Assembly (NCBI GenBank): GCA_902491625.1
Contig: CABUIO010000003.1
Span: forward strand, 1-64,000
Length of the DNA: 64,000 nt
DNA from: an uncultured Porphyromonadaceae bacterium
GTDB taxonomy: Bacteria; Bacteroidota; Bacteroidia; Bacteroidales; Muribaculaceae
Reading direction: 5' to 3'
Shown: in pieces, positions 1 to 9,746 of the stretch
Layout: every line of letters starts with the position of its first letter
Numbering within the stretch: position 1 is the stretch's first letter
The notes under the pieces: model-generated
What the model was told of the DNA's origin: nothing
Seen by the model: only the letters and a program-made list of their open reading frames with translations
The model's database searches: none
Program-made: the position numbers and the translations under genes

Positions 1-104
1 CCCTTTGGTTCAGTCACATAGCCCGCTATGCTCCTGAACCTGCATGGCAAAAATCATCTGAAGTCTGCGATCCCTGCATTAACATTTTTTGTGGGATGGG
101 GTCT
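1..104 (+). repeat. Dispersed intergenic repeat, REP-like hairpin plus conserved tail (copy 1)
   Basis: This non-coding stretch upstream of the oadG-like gene has two modules. Positions 7-40 form a hairpin: a 7-bp outer stem (GGTTCAG/CTGAACC), an internal loop (TCA/CTC) and a 6-bp inner stem (CATAGC/GCTATG) with a 2-nt loop. Positions 61-104 form a tail running from AAGTCTGCGATCCC to GTGGGATGGGGTCT. The hairpin with its spacer recurs in reverse complement at 47857-47914, and the tail recurs at 47339-47383, 48045-48079 and in part at 56429-56451. The left edge of the element may lie outside the window. No protein is supported here. Confidence 0.75.
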
Positions 105-158
105 AAATCGCATCTCTCCCGATTACACAACCTCTCCCCGATTCTTACCAGCTAAAAA

Positions 159-746
159 ATGAAAAAGATAATTCTGGCAACGATCATATCGCTCTGCGCG
201 TCTGCGCCGATGACGATAGATGCCGCACCTCAGCAGAAGGCCGCTCCCATGGAAATCGTGGAAGTCAACACTGTTGAAGTCAACGACAATGTCAATGTTG
301 CCTCTGACCAGCAGAAGACAATTCAGGCCAAAAGCGACAAAGCGGAAGAACCCGTGAAGAAGCTCACGCCCAAACAAAGAAACAAAAAAATCAAGGATGC
401 CGACAGCACAGGTATAGGTATCACGCTCATGTCGATGGCCATAGTAATCACCTCGCTTATCATCCTGAGCCTCCTCTTCATGGCTTTCGGCAAAATTTCT
501 CAACGCATGCAAACAAAGAAAAGACTCAAAGACTACGGCATCGCCCACGACGACGATAATCATGAGGCATCTTCGGGCGAGGCTTGTGCGGCTATCGCGG
601 CTGCCCTCTACCAGTACTTCAATGACCGTCACGATGTGGAGGACACTGTGCTCACCATGCGCAAGCTCAAACGTGCCTATTCTCCCTGGAGCTCCAAGCT
701 CTATGGTCTCCGTCAGGTGCCCGAACGCAACAACTGGCACAGATAA
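159..746 (+). CDS. oadG: Sodium-pump decarboxylase gamma subunit (OadG family)
   Basis: Small membrane subunit that anchors and assembles a Na+-translocating decarboxylase, probably methylmalonyl-CoA decarboxylase, which drives Na+ export while making propionyl-CoA. The 195-residue product has a signal-like N-terminus (1-23), a charged Lys/Glu-rich segment (about 50-80), one membrane helix (about 86-111) and a cytoplasmic tail ending in a YSPWSSK motif seen in Bacteroidales members. It is longer than classical OadG (about 85 residues). It is followed by the biotin carrier (57 bp later) and the beta subunit. The carboxyltransferase subunit is absent from the window and is expected upstream. 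Family assignment is firm; the substrate is inferred from context. Confidence 0.87.
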   Translation: MKKIILATIISLCASAPMTIDAAPQQKAAPMEIVEVNTVEVNDNVNVASDQQKTIQAKSDKAEEPVKKLTPKQRNKKIKDADSTGIGITLMSMAIVITSLIILSLLFMAFGKISQRMQTKKRLKDYGIAHDDDNHEASSGEACAAIAAALYQYFNDRHDVEDTVLTMRKLKRAYSPWSSKLYGLRQVPERNNWHR

Positions 747-803
747 TCCTCTCCATCCTCCTATATTTCAAATCAAATCATCCCCTAAAACAAGACTTTA
801 GCA

Positions 804-1253
804 ATGAAAGAATACAAATATAAAATCAACGGTATGAAATTCAACGTCGAGATCGACGATCAGAGCGATGCCACAGACACAATCAATGTACAGGTCAACG
901 GCGTCCCCTATAAAGTCGAGCTTGACGAAAACCAGAAAGTAAAGAAAGTGGCTGTCGCAGCTCCCAAGAAAGCCGCTGTCGCTCCCCGCACAGAATCCGG
1001 CGAGAAAGTCATTTCCAAACCTGCGGCCGCAGCGTCCGCTGCAAGCGCTATCAAGAGTCCGCTCCCCGGCACGATCATGAGCATCAACGTCAATGTAGGC
1101 GACACAATCAACGCCGGCGACACTGTCTGCGTCCTTGAGGCCATGAAAATGGAGAATGATGTACATGCCGACAAAGGCGGCGTAGTGAAGAAAGTACTCG
1201 TCGGAATCGGTGATTCCGTGCTTGAGGGCACAGACCTCTTCATCATCGAGTAA
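804..1253 (+). CDS. Biotin carboxyl carrier subunit of the decarboxylase pump
   Basis: Carries the CO2 group on biotin between the carboxyltransferase and the membrane beta subunit. The 149-residue protein has a short N-terminal region (1-45), an Ala/Lys/Pro linker (about 48-82) and a biotinyl-lipoyl domain (about 84-149). The biotinylation motif EAMKMEND places the modified lysine at residue 115; the hairpin Gly residues and the LPGTI and GD turns of the domain are present. It lies between the gamma and beta subunit genes, all on one strand, so an operon is likely. Start: first ATG, 57 bp after oadG. A soluble carrier for a biotin carboxylase is the alternative, but the neighbours favour the Na+ pump. 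Confidence 0.93.
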   Translation: MKEYKYKINGMKFNVEIDDQSDATDTINVQVNGVPYKVELDENQKVKKVAVAAPKKAAVAPRTESGEKVISKPAAAASAASAIKSPLPGTIMSINVNVGDTINAGDTVCVLEAMKMENDVHADKGGVVKKVLVGIGDSVLEGTDLFIIE

Positions 1254-1360
1254 TACGACAACTTTCAAACATCTATAATCCAACCTAATCTCTCCTCCGT
1301 TTCCGTCTGCCTGACAGGCATCTGTGCAAGGCAGAAACAGACACATAAAGTAATTAGACC

Positions 1361-2521
1361 ATGATTCTTGCATCATTCGGCACATTCATGCGTGAAAGTT
1401 TCAGCACTTTCGTAAACTTCACCGGATTTGCACATGCCGAACCGACTAACTTCATAATGCTCCTCGTAGCATGTTTCTTCCTCTGGCTCGCGATAAAGAA
1501 AAATTTCGAACCCCTGCTTCTCGTCCCCATAGGTTTCGGTATGTTGATCGGCAACATACCTTTCCAGCCGGGCATGGAGATCGGCATATACGAGGAAGGA
1601 TCAGTGCTCAATATTCTCTATAACGGCGTGCAATACGGATGGTATCCGCCGCTGATCTTCCTCGGCATCGGCGCCATGACCGACTTCTCGGCTCTTCTCT
1701 CTAATCCCAAGCTCATGGTGATCGGAGCGTGCGCCCAGTTCGGTATCTTCGGCGCCTACATCCTCTCCCTGCTGCTCGGATTTGAACCTCTTGACGCCGG
1801 CTGTGTCGCCATCATCGGAGGTGCCGACGGCCCGACTGCCATCTTCCTGACTTCTAAGCTCAATCCGACGCTTCTCGGCGCAGTGGCTGTCTCCGCCTAC
1901 TCTTATATGGCGCTAATCCCCATCATCCAGCCTCCTCTGATGCGACTCTTCACCACTAAGAAGGAACGCCTCATCAAGATGAAACCGGCACGCGTCGTGA
2001 GCCAGAACGAGAAGATCATCTTCCCGATCGTCGGACTCGTCCTCACCTGCTTCATCGTGCCCTCAGGCCTTCCGCTTCTCGGAATGCTCTTCTTCGGCAA
2101 TCTGCTGCGTGAGAGCGGCGTGACGACACGTCTGGCCAAGACAGCAAGCAACGCCATGACCGACATCGTGACCATTCTTCTCGGCCTCACCGTCGGAGCC
2201 TCGACTCAGGCCGACAAGTTCCTCACACCTGAGACCATCAAGATCTTCGGACTCGGATTCCTCGCCTTCATCATCGCATCGTCGGCAGGTATCCTTTCCG
2301 TGAAAGTGTTCAATCTCTTCCTGCGTAAAGGCCACAAGATCAATCCTCTTATTGGCAACGCCGGCGTTTCCGCCGTGCCTATGGCAGCGCGTATCTCTAA
2401 CAACGTCGGTCTCGAATACGATCCCTCCAACTATCTGCTCATGCACGCCATGGGTCCCAATGTAGCCGGTGTGATCGGTTCCGCAGTAGCCGCAGGTATC
2501 CTTCTCAGCTTCCTCGGTTAA
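1361..2521 (+). CDS. oadB: Sodium-translocating decarboxylase beta subunit
   Basis: Integral membrane subunit that decarboxylates carboxybiotin and couples this to Na+ export. The 386-residue protein is a run of hydrophobic helices. The GGADGPT motif contains Asp156, the counterpart of Asp203 of Klebsiella OadB. Asn328, Gly332, Ser337 and Arg344 reproduce the spacing of the Klebsiella residues Asn373, Gly377, Ser382 and Arg389 that are implicated in Na+ translocation, so the pump should be functional. Third gene of the gamma-carrier-beta set; a hairpin at 2550-2580 follows. The pump most likely supports the succinate-to-propionate pathway common in gut Bacteroidales (inference). Confidence 0.95.
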   Translation: MILASFGTFMRESFSTFVNFTGFAHAEPTNFIMLLVACFFLWLAIKKNFEPLLLVPIGFGMLIGNIPFQPGMEIGIYEEGSVLNILYNGVQYGWYPPLIFLGIGAMTDFSALLSNPKLMVIGACAQFGIFGAYILSLLLGFEPLDAGCVAIIGGADGPTAIFLTSKLNPTLLGAVAVSAYSYMALIPIIQPPLMRLFTTKKERLIKMKPARVVSQNEKIIFPIVGLVLTCFIVPSGLPLLGMLFFGNLLRESGVTTRLAKTASNAMTDIVTILLGLTVGASTQADKFLTPETIKIFGLGFLAFIIASSAGILSVKVFNLFLRKGHKINPLIGNAGVSAVPMAARISNNVGLEYDPSNYLLMHAMGPNVAGVIGSAVAAGILLSFLG

Positions 2522-2549
2522 TAGACGAGACAAATTTTCCCGTCATACT

Positions 2550-2580
2550 GAGACCGCGACACACCAGATGTTGCGGTCTC
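2550..2580 (+). terminator. Hairpin terminator after the decarboxylase genes
   Basis: A 12-bp stem (GAGACCGCGACA/TGTTGCGGTCTC, one G-U pair) with a 7-nt loop, 29 bp after the oadB stop. The T-run after it is weak, so termination is inferred from the stem and its position. Confidence 0.65.
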
Positions 2581-2642
2581 ACTCATTTAAACCATCAGAG
2601 CGTTTCCGGTGTTGTTGTAGATGAGAACATCCGATTACTATT

Positions 2643-3626
2643 ATGTCATTTTCCGAAGAAATTGCTGATGTAGCAGCTCCCATAATACTCGACTCTCCCA
2701 CCGATAATGACCGAAGACATTGCACCTCTTCCCTTGTTTTCAAAAGGATCACACCAGATAACATCGAGGACGTATGGCGCCTGTCTCAGACAGAGGAGGG
2801 TCGCACATGCGATTTCTCATATGGCGGAATCCTAATGTGGGCGGACATCTTCGAGTACGAATATGCCATCGCCGACGACACTCTGTTCATCAAAGGACGC
2901 AGCGAAGACGACATGCAGTCCGTGGCATTTTCCCTCCCGGTCGGTTCGCTGCCTCTGAAGGAAAGTATTTCAAGACTTCGCAGATGGTGTCTGGAACATG
3001 ACATGCCGCTGAAACTCTCCGCAGTTCCGGAATATGCTATCAATGAACTCATCCGCATGCGTCCGAAAAAGATCGAGGAGCTTGACGGCTGGGCCGATTA
3101 TCTCTATGACCTCTCACGATTAGCCACACTATCGGGCAAGAAGATGGCGAAGAAACGCAACCATGTCAATCAATTTGTCAATGCCTTCGGATCAGGATGC
3201 TACGAGCGTATCACTCCCGGGAACATTGCTGACGTCGAACTGTTTATGGAATGGCTTGAGACGACTCCCGCACCCTCACCGAGTGCTGCAATGGAACGCC
3301 GACTGGCCATGGAAGTGATCCGGTCATCGGAAAGATGCCGGACTCATTATCTCGGCGGCCTTCTAAGAGTGGAGGGAAAAGTCATAGCCTTCACGATCGG
3401 CGACATCAAGGGTGACACTCTTTTCATCCACATCGAGAAGGCTGACCGCGACGTACCCGGAAGCTACGAGATGATCAACAAGGCATTTGCAGAAGACATG
3501 CTTGCACGCTTCCCCCACCTGCGCTATGTCAACCGCGAGGACGACTCAGGCGACGAGGGGTTGCGTAAGGCCAAGATGTCATACCATCCCGACGAACTTC
3601 TCCGTAAATTCAGCGTGGAGTTCTAA
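2643..3626 (+). CDS. DUF2156 (phosphatidylglycerol lysyltransferase C-terminal-like) protein
   Basis: Cytosolic 327-residue protein of the DUF2156 family, built from two GNAT-like acyltransferase halves and related to the catalytic domain of aminoacyl-phosphatidylglycerol synthases. It has no membrane segments, unlike MprF. Recognisable features are the N-terminal half with YGGILMWADIF (about 60-72), a basic segment KKMAKKRNHVNQF (about 163-176) and the C-terminal signature ending in YVNREDDSGDEGLRKAKMSY. The acceptor and donor of Bacteroidales members are not known to me. It converges on dnaE with only 5 bp between the two stops, so there is no room for separate terminators. Confidence 0.82.
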   Translation: MSFSEEIADVAAPIILDSPTDNDRRHCTSSLVFKRITPDNIEDVWRLSQTEEGRTCDFSYGGILMWADIFEYEYAIADDTLFIKGRSEDDMQSVAFSLPVGSLPLKESISRLRRWCLEHDMPLKLSAVPEYAINELIRMRPKKIEELDGWADYLYDLSRLATLSGKKMAKKRNHVNQFVNAFGSGCYERITPGNIADVELFMEWLETTPAPSPSAAMERRLAMEVIRSSERCRTHYLGGLLRVEGKVIAFTIGDIKGDTLFIHIEKADRDVPGSYEMINKAFAEDMLARFPHLRYVNREDDSGDEGLRKAKMSYHPDELLRKFSVEF

Positions 3627-3631
3627 TGCCT

Positions 3632-6600
3632 CTAATTTTCCGAGTGGCTGTTGACGCGGAAGGGGATCTCGTTTTCATTAAGCAGTGTGACAAGCTCACG
3701 CGTGATGGCAACCTTCTTCTTGCACCGCAACAGAATCTTGGTTGCATTCTCAGAGTCAAACACCTCAAAAAAGAGGTCTCCGGGAGAGGCCGTCTCCTGC
3801 GCCATCAACTCGCGCACCTGTTTGAAGGTGGCGGAATCGGAATAGTCCGACGGAAGAGTGATGGTGATGTCCTTCACCATCGAGGCGGTCTGTTCGGAAA
3901 GGAGATTGATGCTCTTGATCTTCACATCGAGACGTTCCGGATTGTATCTGCCGGGGGCTACGGAAGCCGTGATAAGTACCGGAGTGCCCGGAATGCCATA
4001 TTTCTTGTATTCCAGATAGGCATCGCCGAAAAGATGCAGATCGGCAGTACCGGAGAAGTCCTCTACTGATAGCAATCCCCAGGGAGTCCCTTTTTTCGTC
4101 ATACGTTCCTGCAATCCCGTGACGAGTCCCCCCATCACGATCTCAGCACCAGCAACCTGCGACTCGACATAGTCGGCGCAATGCACATTGCAGCCATATT
4201 CAATCTCCATGAAGTATGGATCCAGCGGATGAGCGGACAGATACATGCCGACAAGACGCTTCTCCTCGTCGAGGAGCTTGATGGGCGCCCATTCCTCGAC
4301 AACCGGGTAAGCGGGATGTTCGGTTTCAATCTCCTCAAAATCACCGAAAAGGCTTGCCTGCGACGAGTTCTTGTCGGCCTGATACCTCTGTCCGTATCTC
4401 ACAAGCGTCTCGCTGAAACCGACCTCGCCCTGCGGTGCCGGAGCGAACATCTCCCTGCGCACGTCGCTGAAACAATCGAATGCACCGGAGAATGCGAGAG
4501 CCTCAAGCGCACTTCGGTTGCAGGCACCGGGACTCACTCTCTCCACGAAATCGAAGATATCCTTATAGGGGCCGTTGGCCTTGCGCTCGGCAAGGATGGC
4601 AGCTACGGAATTGCCTCCGAGACTCTTGATGGCGCCGAGTCCGAATCGTATCTCACCCTTTCTGGTCACAGAGAATTTCTCCTCCGACTCGTTGATGTCG
4701 GGACCCTTCACAGGAATCTTCAGCGCTTTGCACTCGTCCATAAACACGGCAAGTTTGGCGAGATTGCTGAGGTTGCGGCTGAGAACTCCGGCCATGTATT
4801 CGGCCGGATAGTTTGCCTTGAGGTAAGCTGTCTGATAGGCAACCCAGCTGTAGCATGTGGCGTGGCTCTTGTTGAAGGCGTAGGAAGCGAATTTCTCCCA
4901 GTCTGCCCAGATCTTTTCCAGAGTCTTCTCGGCGTGGCCGTTGAACTTTCCTCCGTCAAGGAACTTCACTTTAAGCTCCTGCATCTTGGCGATCTGCTTC
5001 TTACCCATGGCCTTGCGGAGCACGTCGCTCTCGCCTCGCGTGAAGTTGGCGAGCAGACGGCTAAGAAGCATCACTTGCTCCTGATAGACCGTGATGCCGT
5101 AAGTGTCGTGAAGATACTTTTCCATGACCGGAATGTCATACTCGATCTTCTCCTTTCCCTGCTTTCGGGCGATGAACTGCGGTATATAGTCCATAGGACC
5201 GGGACGATAGAGGGCGTTCATGGCAATCAGGTCCTCGAACTTCGAGGGTTGCAGCTCACGGAGATACTTCTGCATTCCGGCTGACTCAAACTGGAATGTG
5301 CCCACTGTGCGTCCCTCACAATATAGCTTGTATGTCGCGGCATCGTCAAGAGGGAAAGTTGCCGGATCCAGATCAATACCACGTGAGAGCTTCACATTCT
5401 CGATGGCCTCCTTGATGATGGAGAGGGTCTTCAGACCAAGGAAGTCCATCTTTATGAGTCCGGTCTCCTCGATGACCTTGCCCTCATACTGGGTCACAAG
5501 CACCTTGCTGCCGTCAGTATCGGTCGCCGTGCTCACCGGCACCCAATCGGTTATATCGTCGCGACATATGATCACACCGCAGGCATGGACGCCTGTGTTT
5601 CGCACTGTGCCCTCAAGCTGCCTGGCATAGGTCATGACCTCGCGGACAATCGGATTCGGGCTTTGCAATTCCTGAGCAAACTCCGGAACGAATTTCAGGC
5701 AGTTGTCGAAATTGACCTTGCCGGAAGGAAGTCTGTCGGGAACAAGTTTTGCCAGACGGTTGGCTTCCGGCAACGGAAGTTCCTGAATCTTGGCCACATC
5801 CTTGATAGCCATCTTTGTGGCCATAGTGCCGTAGGTGATGATATGTGCCACCTTCTCGGCACCGTATTTCTCAGTAACATAGTTGAGCACCGTATATCGG
5901 CCGTCATCATCGAAATCCACGTCAATATCAGGAAGCGATATACGGTCGGGATTCAGGAAGCGCTCAAACAGAAGGTCGTATTTGATAGGATCGATGTCGG
6001 TGATGCCGAGGCAATAGGCAGCTGCCGATCCCGCCGCTGATCCGCGTCCCGGGCCAACGCTGACACCAAGGTCGCGGCGAGCGGCATTGATGAAGTCCTG
6101 CACGATAAGGAAGTAGCCCGGGAAACCCATGGTCTTCATGATGTGCAGTTCAAACTTCAGGCGCTCCTCGACCTCCGGAGACAGAGGATTGCCATAGCGC
6201 TTGAGAGCGCCCTCGTGTGTGAGTTTGGCCAGATAGTCAGCCTCGAACTTGATGCGGTACAGCTTGTCATAGCCACCGAGTTTCGCTATCTTCTTCTCGG
6301 CCTCCTCCTGACTGAGCACGACATTGCCGTTCTCGTCGCGTGTGAACTCTTCAAAAAGATCCTGTTCGGTGATGCGGCTGCGATATTCCTCCTCGGAACC
6401 GAACTCCGGCGGAATCTCGAAGTTGGGCATGATCGGCGCATGGTCGATGCTGTAGACCTCCACCTTGTCGATAATTTCCTGAGTGTTGGACAAAGCTTCA
6501 GGGATGTCGGAGAATATTTCGAACATCTCCTGCTGGGTCTTGAACCATTCCTGCTTTGTGTAGTGCATTCGAGTGGGGTCGTTGAAACGCTTGCCCACAT

Positions 6601-7321
6601 TGATGCAGATCAGGCGGTCGTGAGCCTCCGCGTCCCCCTCGTCGACGAAATGCGAGTCGTTGGTGGCAATAAGCTTGATGCCGTGCTTACGAGCCATCTC
6701 AATCAGGAAAGGATTGACCTTCTGCTGCTCCACATAGACGTCGCGATTGCCGTTGGGCTTGTCGGTCTTGTGGCGCTGCAACTCCAGATAATAATCTTCA
6801 CCGAACGTTTCCTTATACCACAGGATGCGTTTCTCCGCACCCTCAAGGTCGTTGTTAAGCACCATCTGGGGAACCTCACCTCCAAGACACGCCGAGGCAA
6901 CGATAAGTCCCTCACGGTAGCGCGCGAGCGATTCGCGGTCGGTACGGGCGTGATAATAGTAGCCTTTTGTCCAGGCCTCGCTCACCAGCTTGACAAGATT
7001 GTGGTATCCCTTTTCGTTCTTGGCTAATACGATCAGATGGTATCCCTTGTCGGTCTTGTCTCCCACGTCGCTCTTGCTGTTGCGGGCCACATACATCTCA
7101 CAGCCGAGGATGGGCTTGATCTTTTTGTCGTCGTCGAGCTTTTTGTTGACCTTTGCAACATAGTTGGCAAACTCCTTGATGCCGAACATGTTGCCGTGAT
7201 CTGTAAGGGCAAGCCCACGCATTCCGTCGGCAATAGCCTTGTCGACAAGACGCTGAATGGGAGCCTCGCCGTCAAGGAGGGAGTATTCTGAGTGTACGTG
7301 GAGATGAACGAATGGCACCAT
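3632..7321 (-). CDS. dnaE: DNA polymerase III alpha subunit (DnaE)
   Basis: Replicative polymerase. The product of about 1229 residues has an N-terminal PHP domain (HLHVHSEYSLLDG), the polymerase core with the acidic catalytic motif PDIDVDF at about residues 465-471, a helix-hairpin-helix and finger region, a likely sliding-clamp binding motif QASLF (inside SSQASLFGDF) and a C-terminal OB fold (GTPWGLLSVEDFSG). Start chosen at 7321 (MVPFVHLHVHS), where family similarity begins. The frame is open to an ATG at 7387, but the -7 box at 7392-7399 puts the transcript start near 7387, which argues against that start. It is monocistronic and divergent from the WG lipoprotein gene. Confidence 0.97.
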   Translation of the reverse strand: MVPFVHLHVHSEYSLLDGEAPIQRLVDKAIADGMRGLALTDHGNMFGIKEFANYVAKVNKKLDDDKKIKPILGCEMYVARNSKSDVGDKTDKGYHLIVLAKNEKGYHNLVKLVSEAWTKGYYYHARTDRESLARYREGLIVASACLGGEVPQMVLNNDLEGAEKRILWYKETFGEDYYLELQRHKTDKPNGNRDVYVEQQKVNPFLIEMARKHGIKLIATNDSHFVDEGDAEAHDRLICINVGKRFNDPTRMHYTKQEWFKTQQEMFEIFSDIPEALSNTQEIIDKVEVYSIDHAPIMPNFEIPPEFGSEEEYRSRITEQDLFEEFTRDENGNVVLSQEEAEKKIAKLGGYDKLYRIKFEADYLAKLTHEGALKRYGNPLSPEVEERLKFELHIMKTMGFPGYFLIVQDFINAARRDLGVSVGPGRGSAAGSAAAYCLGITDIDPIKYDLLFERFLNPDRISLPDIDVDFDDDGRYTVLNYVTEKYGAEKVAHIITYGTMATKMAIKDVAKIQELPLPEANRLAKLVPDRLPSGKVNFDNCLKFVPEFAQELQSPNPIVREVMTYARQLEGTVRNTGVHACGVIICRDDITDWVPVSTATDTDGSKVLVTQYEGKVIEETGLIKMDFLGLKTLSIIKEAIENVKLSRGIDLDPATFPLDDAATYKLYCEGRTVGTFQFESAGMQKYLRELQPSKFEDLIAMNALYRPGPMDYIPQFIARKQGKEKIEYDIPVMEKYLHDTYGITVYQEQVMLLSRLLANFTRGESDVLRKAMGKKQIAKMQELKVKFLDGGKFNGHAEKTLEKIWADWEKFASYAFNKSHATCYSWVAYQTAYLKANYPAEYMAGVLSRNLSNLAKLAVFMDECKALKIPVKGPDINESEEKFSVTRKGEIRFGLGAIKSLGGNSVAAILAERKANGPYKDIFDFVERVSPGACNRSALEALAFSGAFDCFSDVRREMFAPAPQGEVGFSETLVRYGQRYQADKNSSQASLFGDFEEIETEHPAYPVVEEWAPIKLLDEEKRLVGMYLSAHPLDPYFMEIEYGCNVHCADYVESQVAGAEIVMGGLVTGLQERMTKKGTPWGLLSVEDFSGTADLHLFGDAYLEYKKYGIPGTPVLITASVAPGRYNPERLDVKIKSINLLSEQTASMVKDITITLPSDYSDSATFKQVRELMAQETASPGDLFFEVFDSENATKILLRCKKKVAITRELVTLLNENEIPFRVNSHSEN

Positions 7322-7391
7322 AAGAACGAACAATTGCGGTTGAATGGATTGGAATACAGACGGCGTGGACATCTTCCCGCTATCCATAGGA

Positions 7392-7399
7392 CAAAGTTA
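7392..7399 (-). promoter_or_regulatory. -7 promoter box for dnaE
   Basis: TAACTTTG on the minus strand matches the Bacteroidota TAnnTTTG -7 consensus. No good -33 TTG lies at the expected distance. Transcription would begin close to 7387. Confidence 0.5.
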
Positions 7400-7511
7400 G
7401 AAAAAATATCTCACATAGCAGACGCCACTCCGCAAATTTGAAAGAAACGCTCCGATCCGCAGGCAATATTTTGCTCTTGAAAATATTCTTTTAACTATCA
7501 ACCTTAAAAAA

Positions 7512-7542
7512 TTGTAAATTTGAACTAAAAAGATTATGTTTG
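7512..7542 (+). promoter_or_regulatory. Promoter for the WG-repeat lipoprotein gene
   Basis: TTG (7512-7514), 20 nt, then TATGTTTG (7535-7542), a full Bacteroidota-type promoter. It places the transcript start near 7548, so the earlier in-frame ATG at 7540 is not used and the ATG at 7576 is the start. A second partial match, TAAATTTG, is at 7515-7522. Confidence 0.6.
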
Positions 7543-7575
7543 CAAAAAATTATTAACCTAAACAATTTATCTGAC

Positions 7576-9417
7576 ATGAAACTCAAATCATTTTCGACGT
7601 TACTATGCTGTCTGGCAGCCATGTCCCTTGCTTTTTCGTCGTGCACGAAAAATGATGACGAGGACATTGATCTCATCCCCGTAAAGCTGTCAAAGGACGG
7701 CAACTGGAGCATGATGAACAAGAAAGGAGAAATAGTCTATCAGGACGAATTCAAGAACGCTCCGACATTAGCCATAAACGGCGTTTTCTCAGTCAAGGAG
7801 GGCGATTACTATACCCTGTATAAAATGGGAGACAAGAAGCCCGAAGTAGTCAAAGGATGTGACAAGCTCAAGAGCGTCGGAATGATGGAGGATGGCCTTA
7901 TTCCGGTGACAGTGGAAAACGAGCGCATATCGGTCATTGACGACGACGGAAAGAAGAAATTCACCCTAAATCCTATAAAGAATCAGGAGGTCGTGGCCTG
8001 TCACGCCACATTCTCCGACGGACTTCTCGCCGTCGAGCTTGAAGACGGAAAGTGCGGATACGTTGACAAATCCGGCAAGGTTGTCATCAGCCCCAAATAC
8101 GACGATGTAGCTCCGTTTGACGAAGGATTGGCTCTCGTGGGGAAAACCGACGCTGACACTATCGGCGCCAAGGAGACCTTTTACGTCATCAACAAGAAAG
8201 GTGAGGAAGTATTCAAGCTAAAGGAGGATTATGAGCCAGTGACAAGTCAGTTCATGAACGGCAGAATTATCGTCAGAAACGATGACACTTACTACGTCTT
8301 TGACAAGAAAGGTGAGAAAACCAAGCTCTCCTCCAAAATCAAGGCCATCGATGATTGCAACGAGGACTACATCATCTTCCGCAATGATGAGGGACAGTTC
8401 GGCCTGATGGACTATAAGGGAGAGACCATAATCAGAGCCAAGTATCAGAACTTACTCTTTGCAGACGACGATGAATTTATCGCGCAGCGTGAAGGCGATG
8501 ACGGAGAGATCATGCTTATCGACGAAAAAGGTGAAGTAAAAAAGAAAATAGACTATAAGGAAGTCAGGTACATCAAATCGTTCGGCTACTTTGTCAAGGA
8601 AGGCTCGACATATACCCTTCTTAACGATAAGCTCAAGCCAAAGACCAAAGAGGAAATCTACGATTACAATCTCGCTTCAGCTCCTTCATTCAAAGTAGAC
8701 ACCGACTATTTCGATGCCTCCGGGGTCGCCAAGAAGCTTGTCTCCATGATCGATGTCGATGGAATCGGAAAATATAAATTCGACATGTCCGCCAGCCAGA
8801 TCATGAACGGCAAGGAACCTCGCGAATACACCTACTCTTCCGAAGTACAGCTTGATGATCTGAACGTCTCCGGTTTCCGCTATAACATCAACGTACAGGC
8901 AGCCTTCAATGCCGCGTTGGCAGACTACAGCTACGATTATTCCAGCTACGAGTCACGCTACTACTGGAATCCGGCTTCCAGACTCGCTGGTTTCATGCTT
9001 AATCTCAGCACACAGACCGAATGGGGCGAAAAAGGCTTCAACGCCATCTCCTCAGCACTCAAAGACGCAGGATATAAGCTCGCGAAGAAGGGAACAGCTG
9101 ATAGCAACAGCTACGCAGCAGTCTACACAAAAGGGTCTGAAGTAGTCTACTTCACCTCGCAGGCAAAGGGTGGAATGTGTCAGGTGGTCGTGGCCTCTAC
9201 GAAATTGGTGCCCGACATTCTGAACAATATGAAGAACAATATAAATGAGAACGGCAAGATATCTGATTATACCTATACGTCATCCGTACCGTCTGTGCTA
9301 TCCGCCCCGGCAGTTGACTTTGAGACTGAAGCTCCGGCAGAGCCTGACTCCGATGTGGCAGGAGATCCCTACGCCGAAGCCGCCGCCATTGTTGAAGAGG
9401 CATACTCCGACTATTGA
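7576..9417 (+). CDS. WG-repeat lipoprotein
   Basis: Exported 613-residue lipoprotein of unknown role. The signal peptide ends in a lipobox (LAFSSC, Cys about residue 21) followed by an Asp-rich stretch that fits surface or outer-membrane sorting. The middle consists of WG-type repeats, for example GYVDKSGKVVISPKYDDV and FGLMDYKGETIIRAKY, each about 45-60 residues of beta structure, to roughly residue 360. The C-terminal 230 residues are of another type (Tyr/Ser-rich, ending in an acidic Pro/Ala tail) and are not recognised. Lys and Asp are very frequent. It stands alone between dnaE (divergent) and a repeat-containing gap. Start set by the promoter at 7512-7542 and the lipobox. Confidence 0.82.
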   Translation: MKLKSFSTLLCCLAAMSLAFSSCTKNDDEDIDLIPVKLSKDGNWSMMNKKGEIVYQDEFKNAPTLAINGVFSVKEGDYYTLYKMGDKKPEVVKGCDKLKSVGMMEDGLIPVTVENERISVIDDDGKKKFTLNPIKNQEVVACHATFSDGLLAVELEDGKCGYVDKSGKVVISPKYDDVAPFDEGLALVGKTDADTIGAKETFYVINKKGEEVFKLKEDYEPVTSQFMNGRIIVRNDDTYYVFDKKGEKTKLSSKIKAIDDCNEDYIIFRNDEGQFGLMDYKGETIIRAKYQNLLFADDDEFIAQREGDDGEIMLIDEKGEVKKKIDYKEVRYIKSFGYFVKEGSTYTLLNDKLKPKTKEEIYDYNLASAPSFKVDTDYFDASGVAKKLVSMIDVDGIGKYKFDMSASQIMNGKEPREYTYSSEVQLDDLNVSGFRYNINVQAAFNAALADYSYDYSSYESRYYWNPASRLAGFMLNLSTQTEWGEKGFNAISSALKDAGYKLAKKGTADSNSYAAVYTKGSEVVYFTSQAKGGMCQVVVASTKLVPDILNNMKNNINENGKISDYTYTSSVPSVLSAPAVDFETEAPAEPDSDVAGDPYAEAAAIVEEAYSDY

Positions 9418-9746
9418 TCCCATCAAGATATAGAATACTTTTTACGAGGCCGATGTCCATAGTGATGTCGGCCTATGTTGTACATAAGCATTGTAGTTAT
9501 GCCGTCATTTCCGATATTCACCACCATTCAAGCATTTTTAGAGCTGAGCAGCTTGTTTTCAATGCTTTATACTCTCCATTCAAATTATTCATTCAAGGGG
9601 GGAAGGGTACCGCCAAGCGAATAATCAGCCTGATGCAAAAATGGCACCGTCGGAAAATGGCTATGTCCGAACATATCTACACCCAAACATATTTCAAGTG
9701 ACAATTGCTGCGCCCGAACGTAGATGTTATGTTTGTGGTGCAACTG

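Noticed and set aside
9414..9701. 95-codon open frame after the WG lipoprotein gene
   Set aside because: It begins inside the WG gene end, has no domain or signal, and covers hairpins and repeat sequence.
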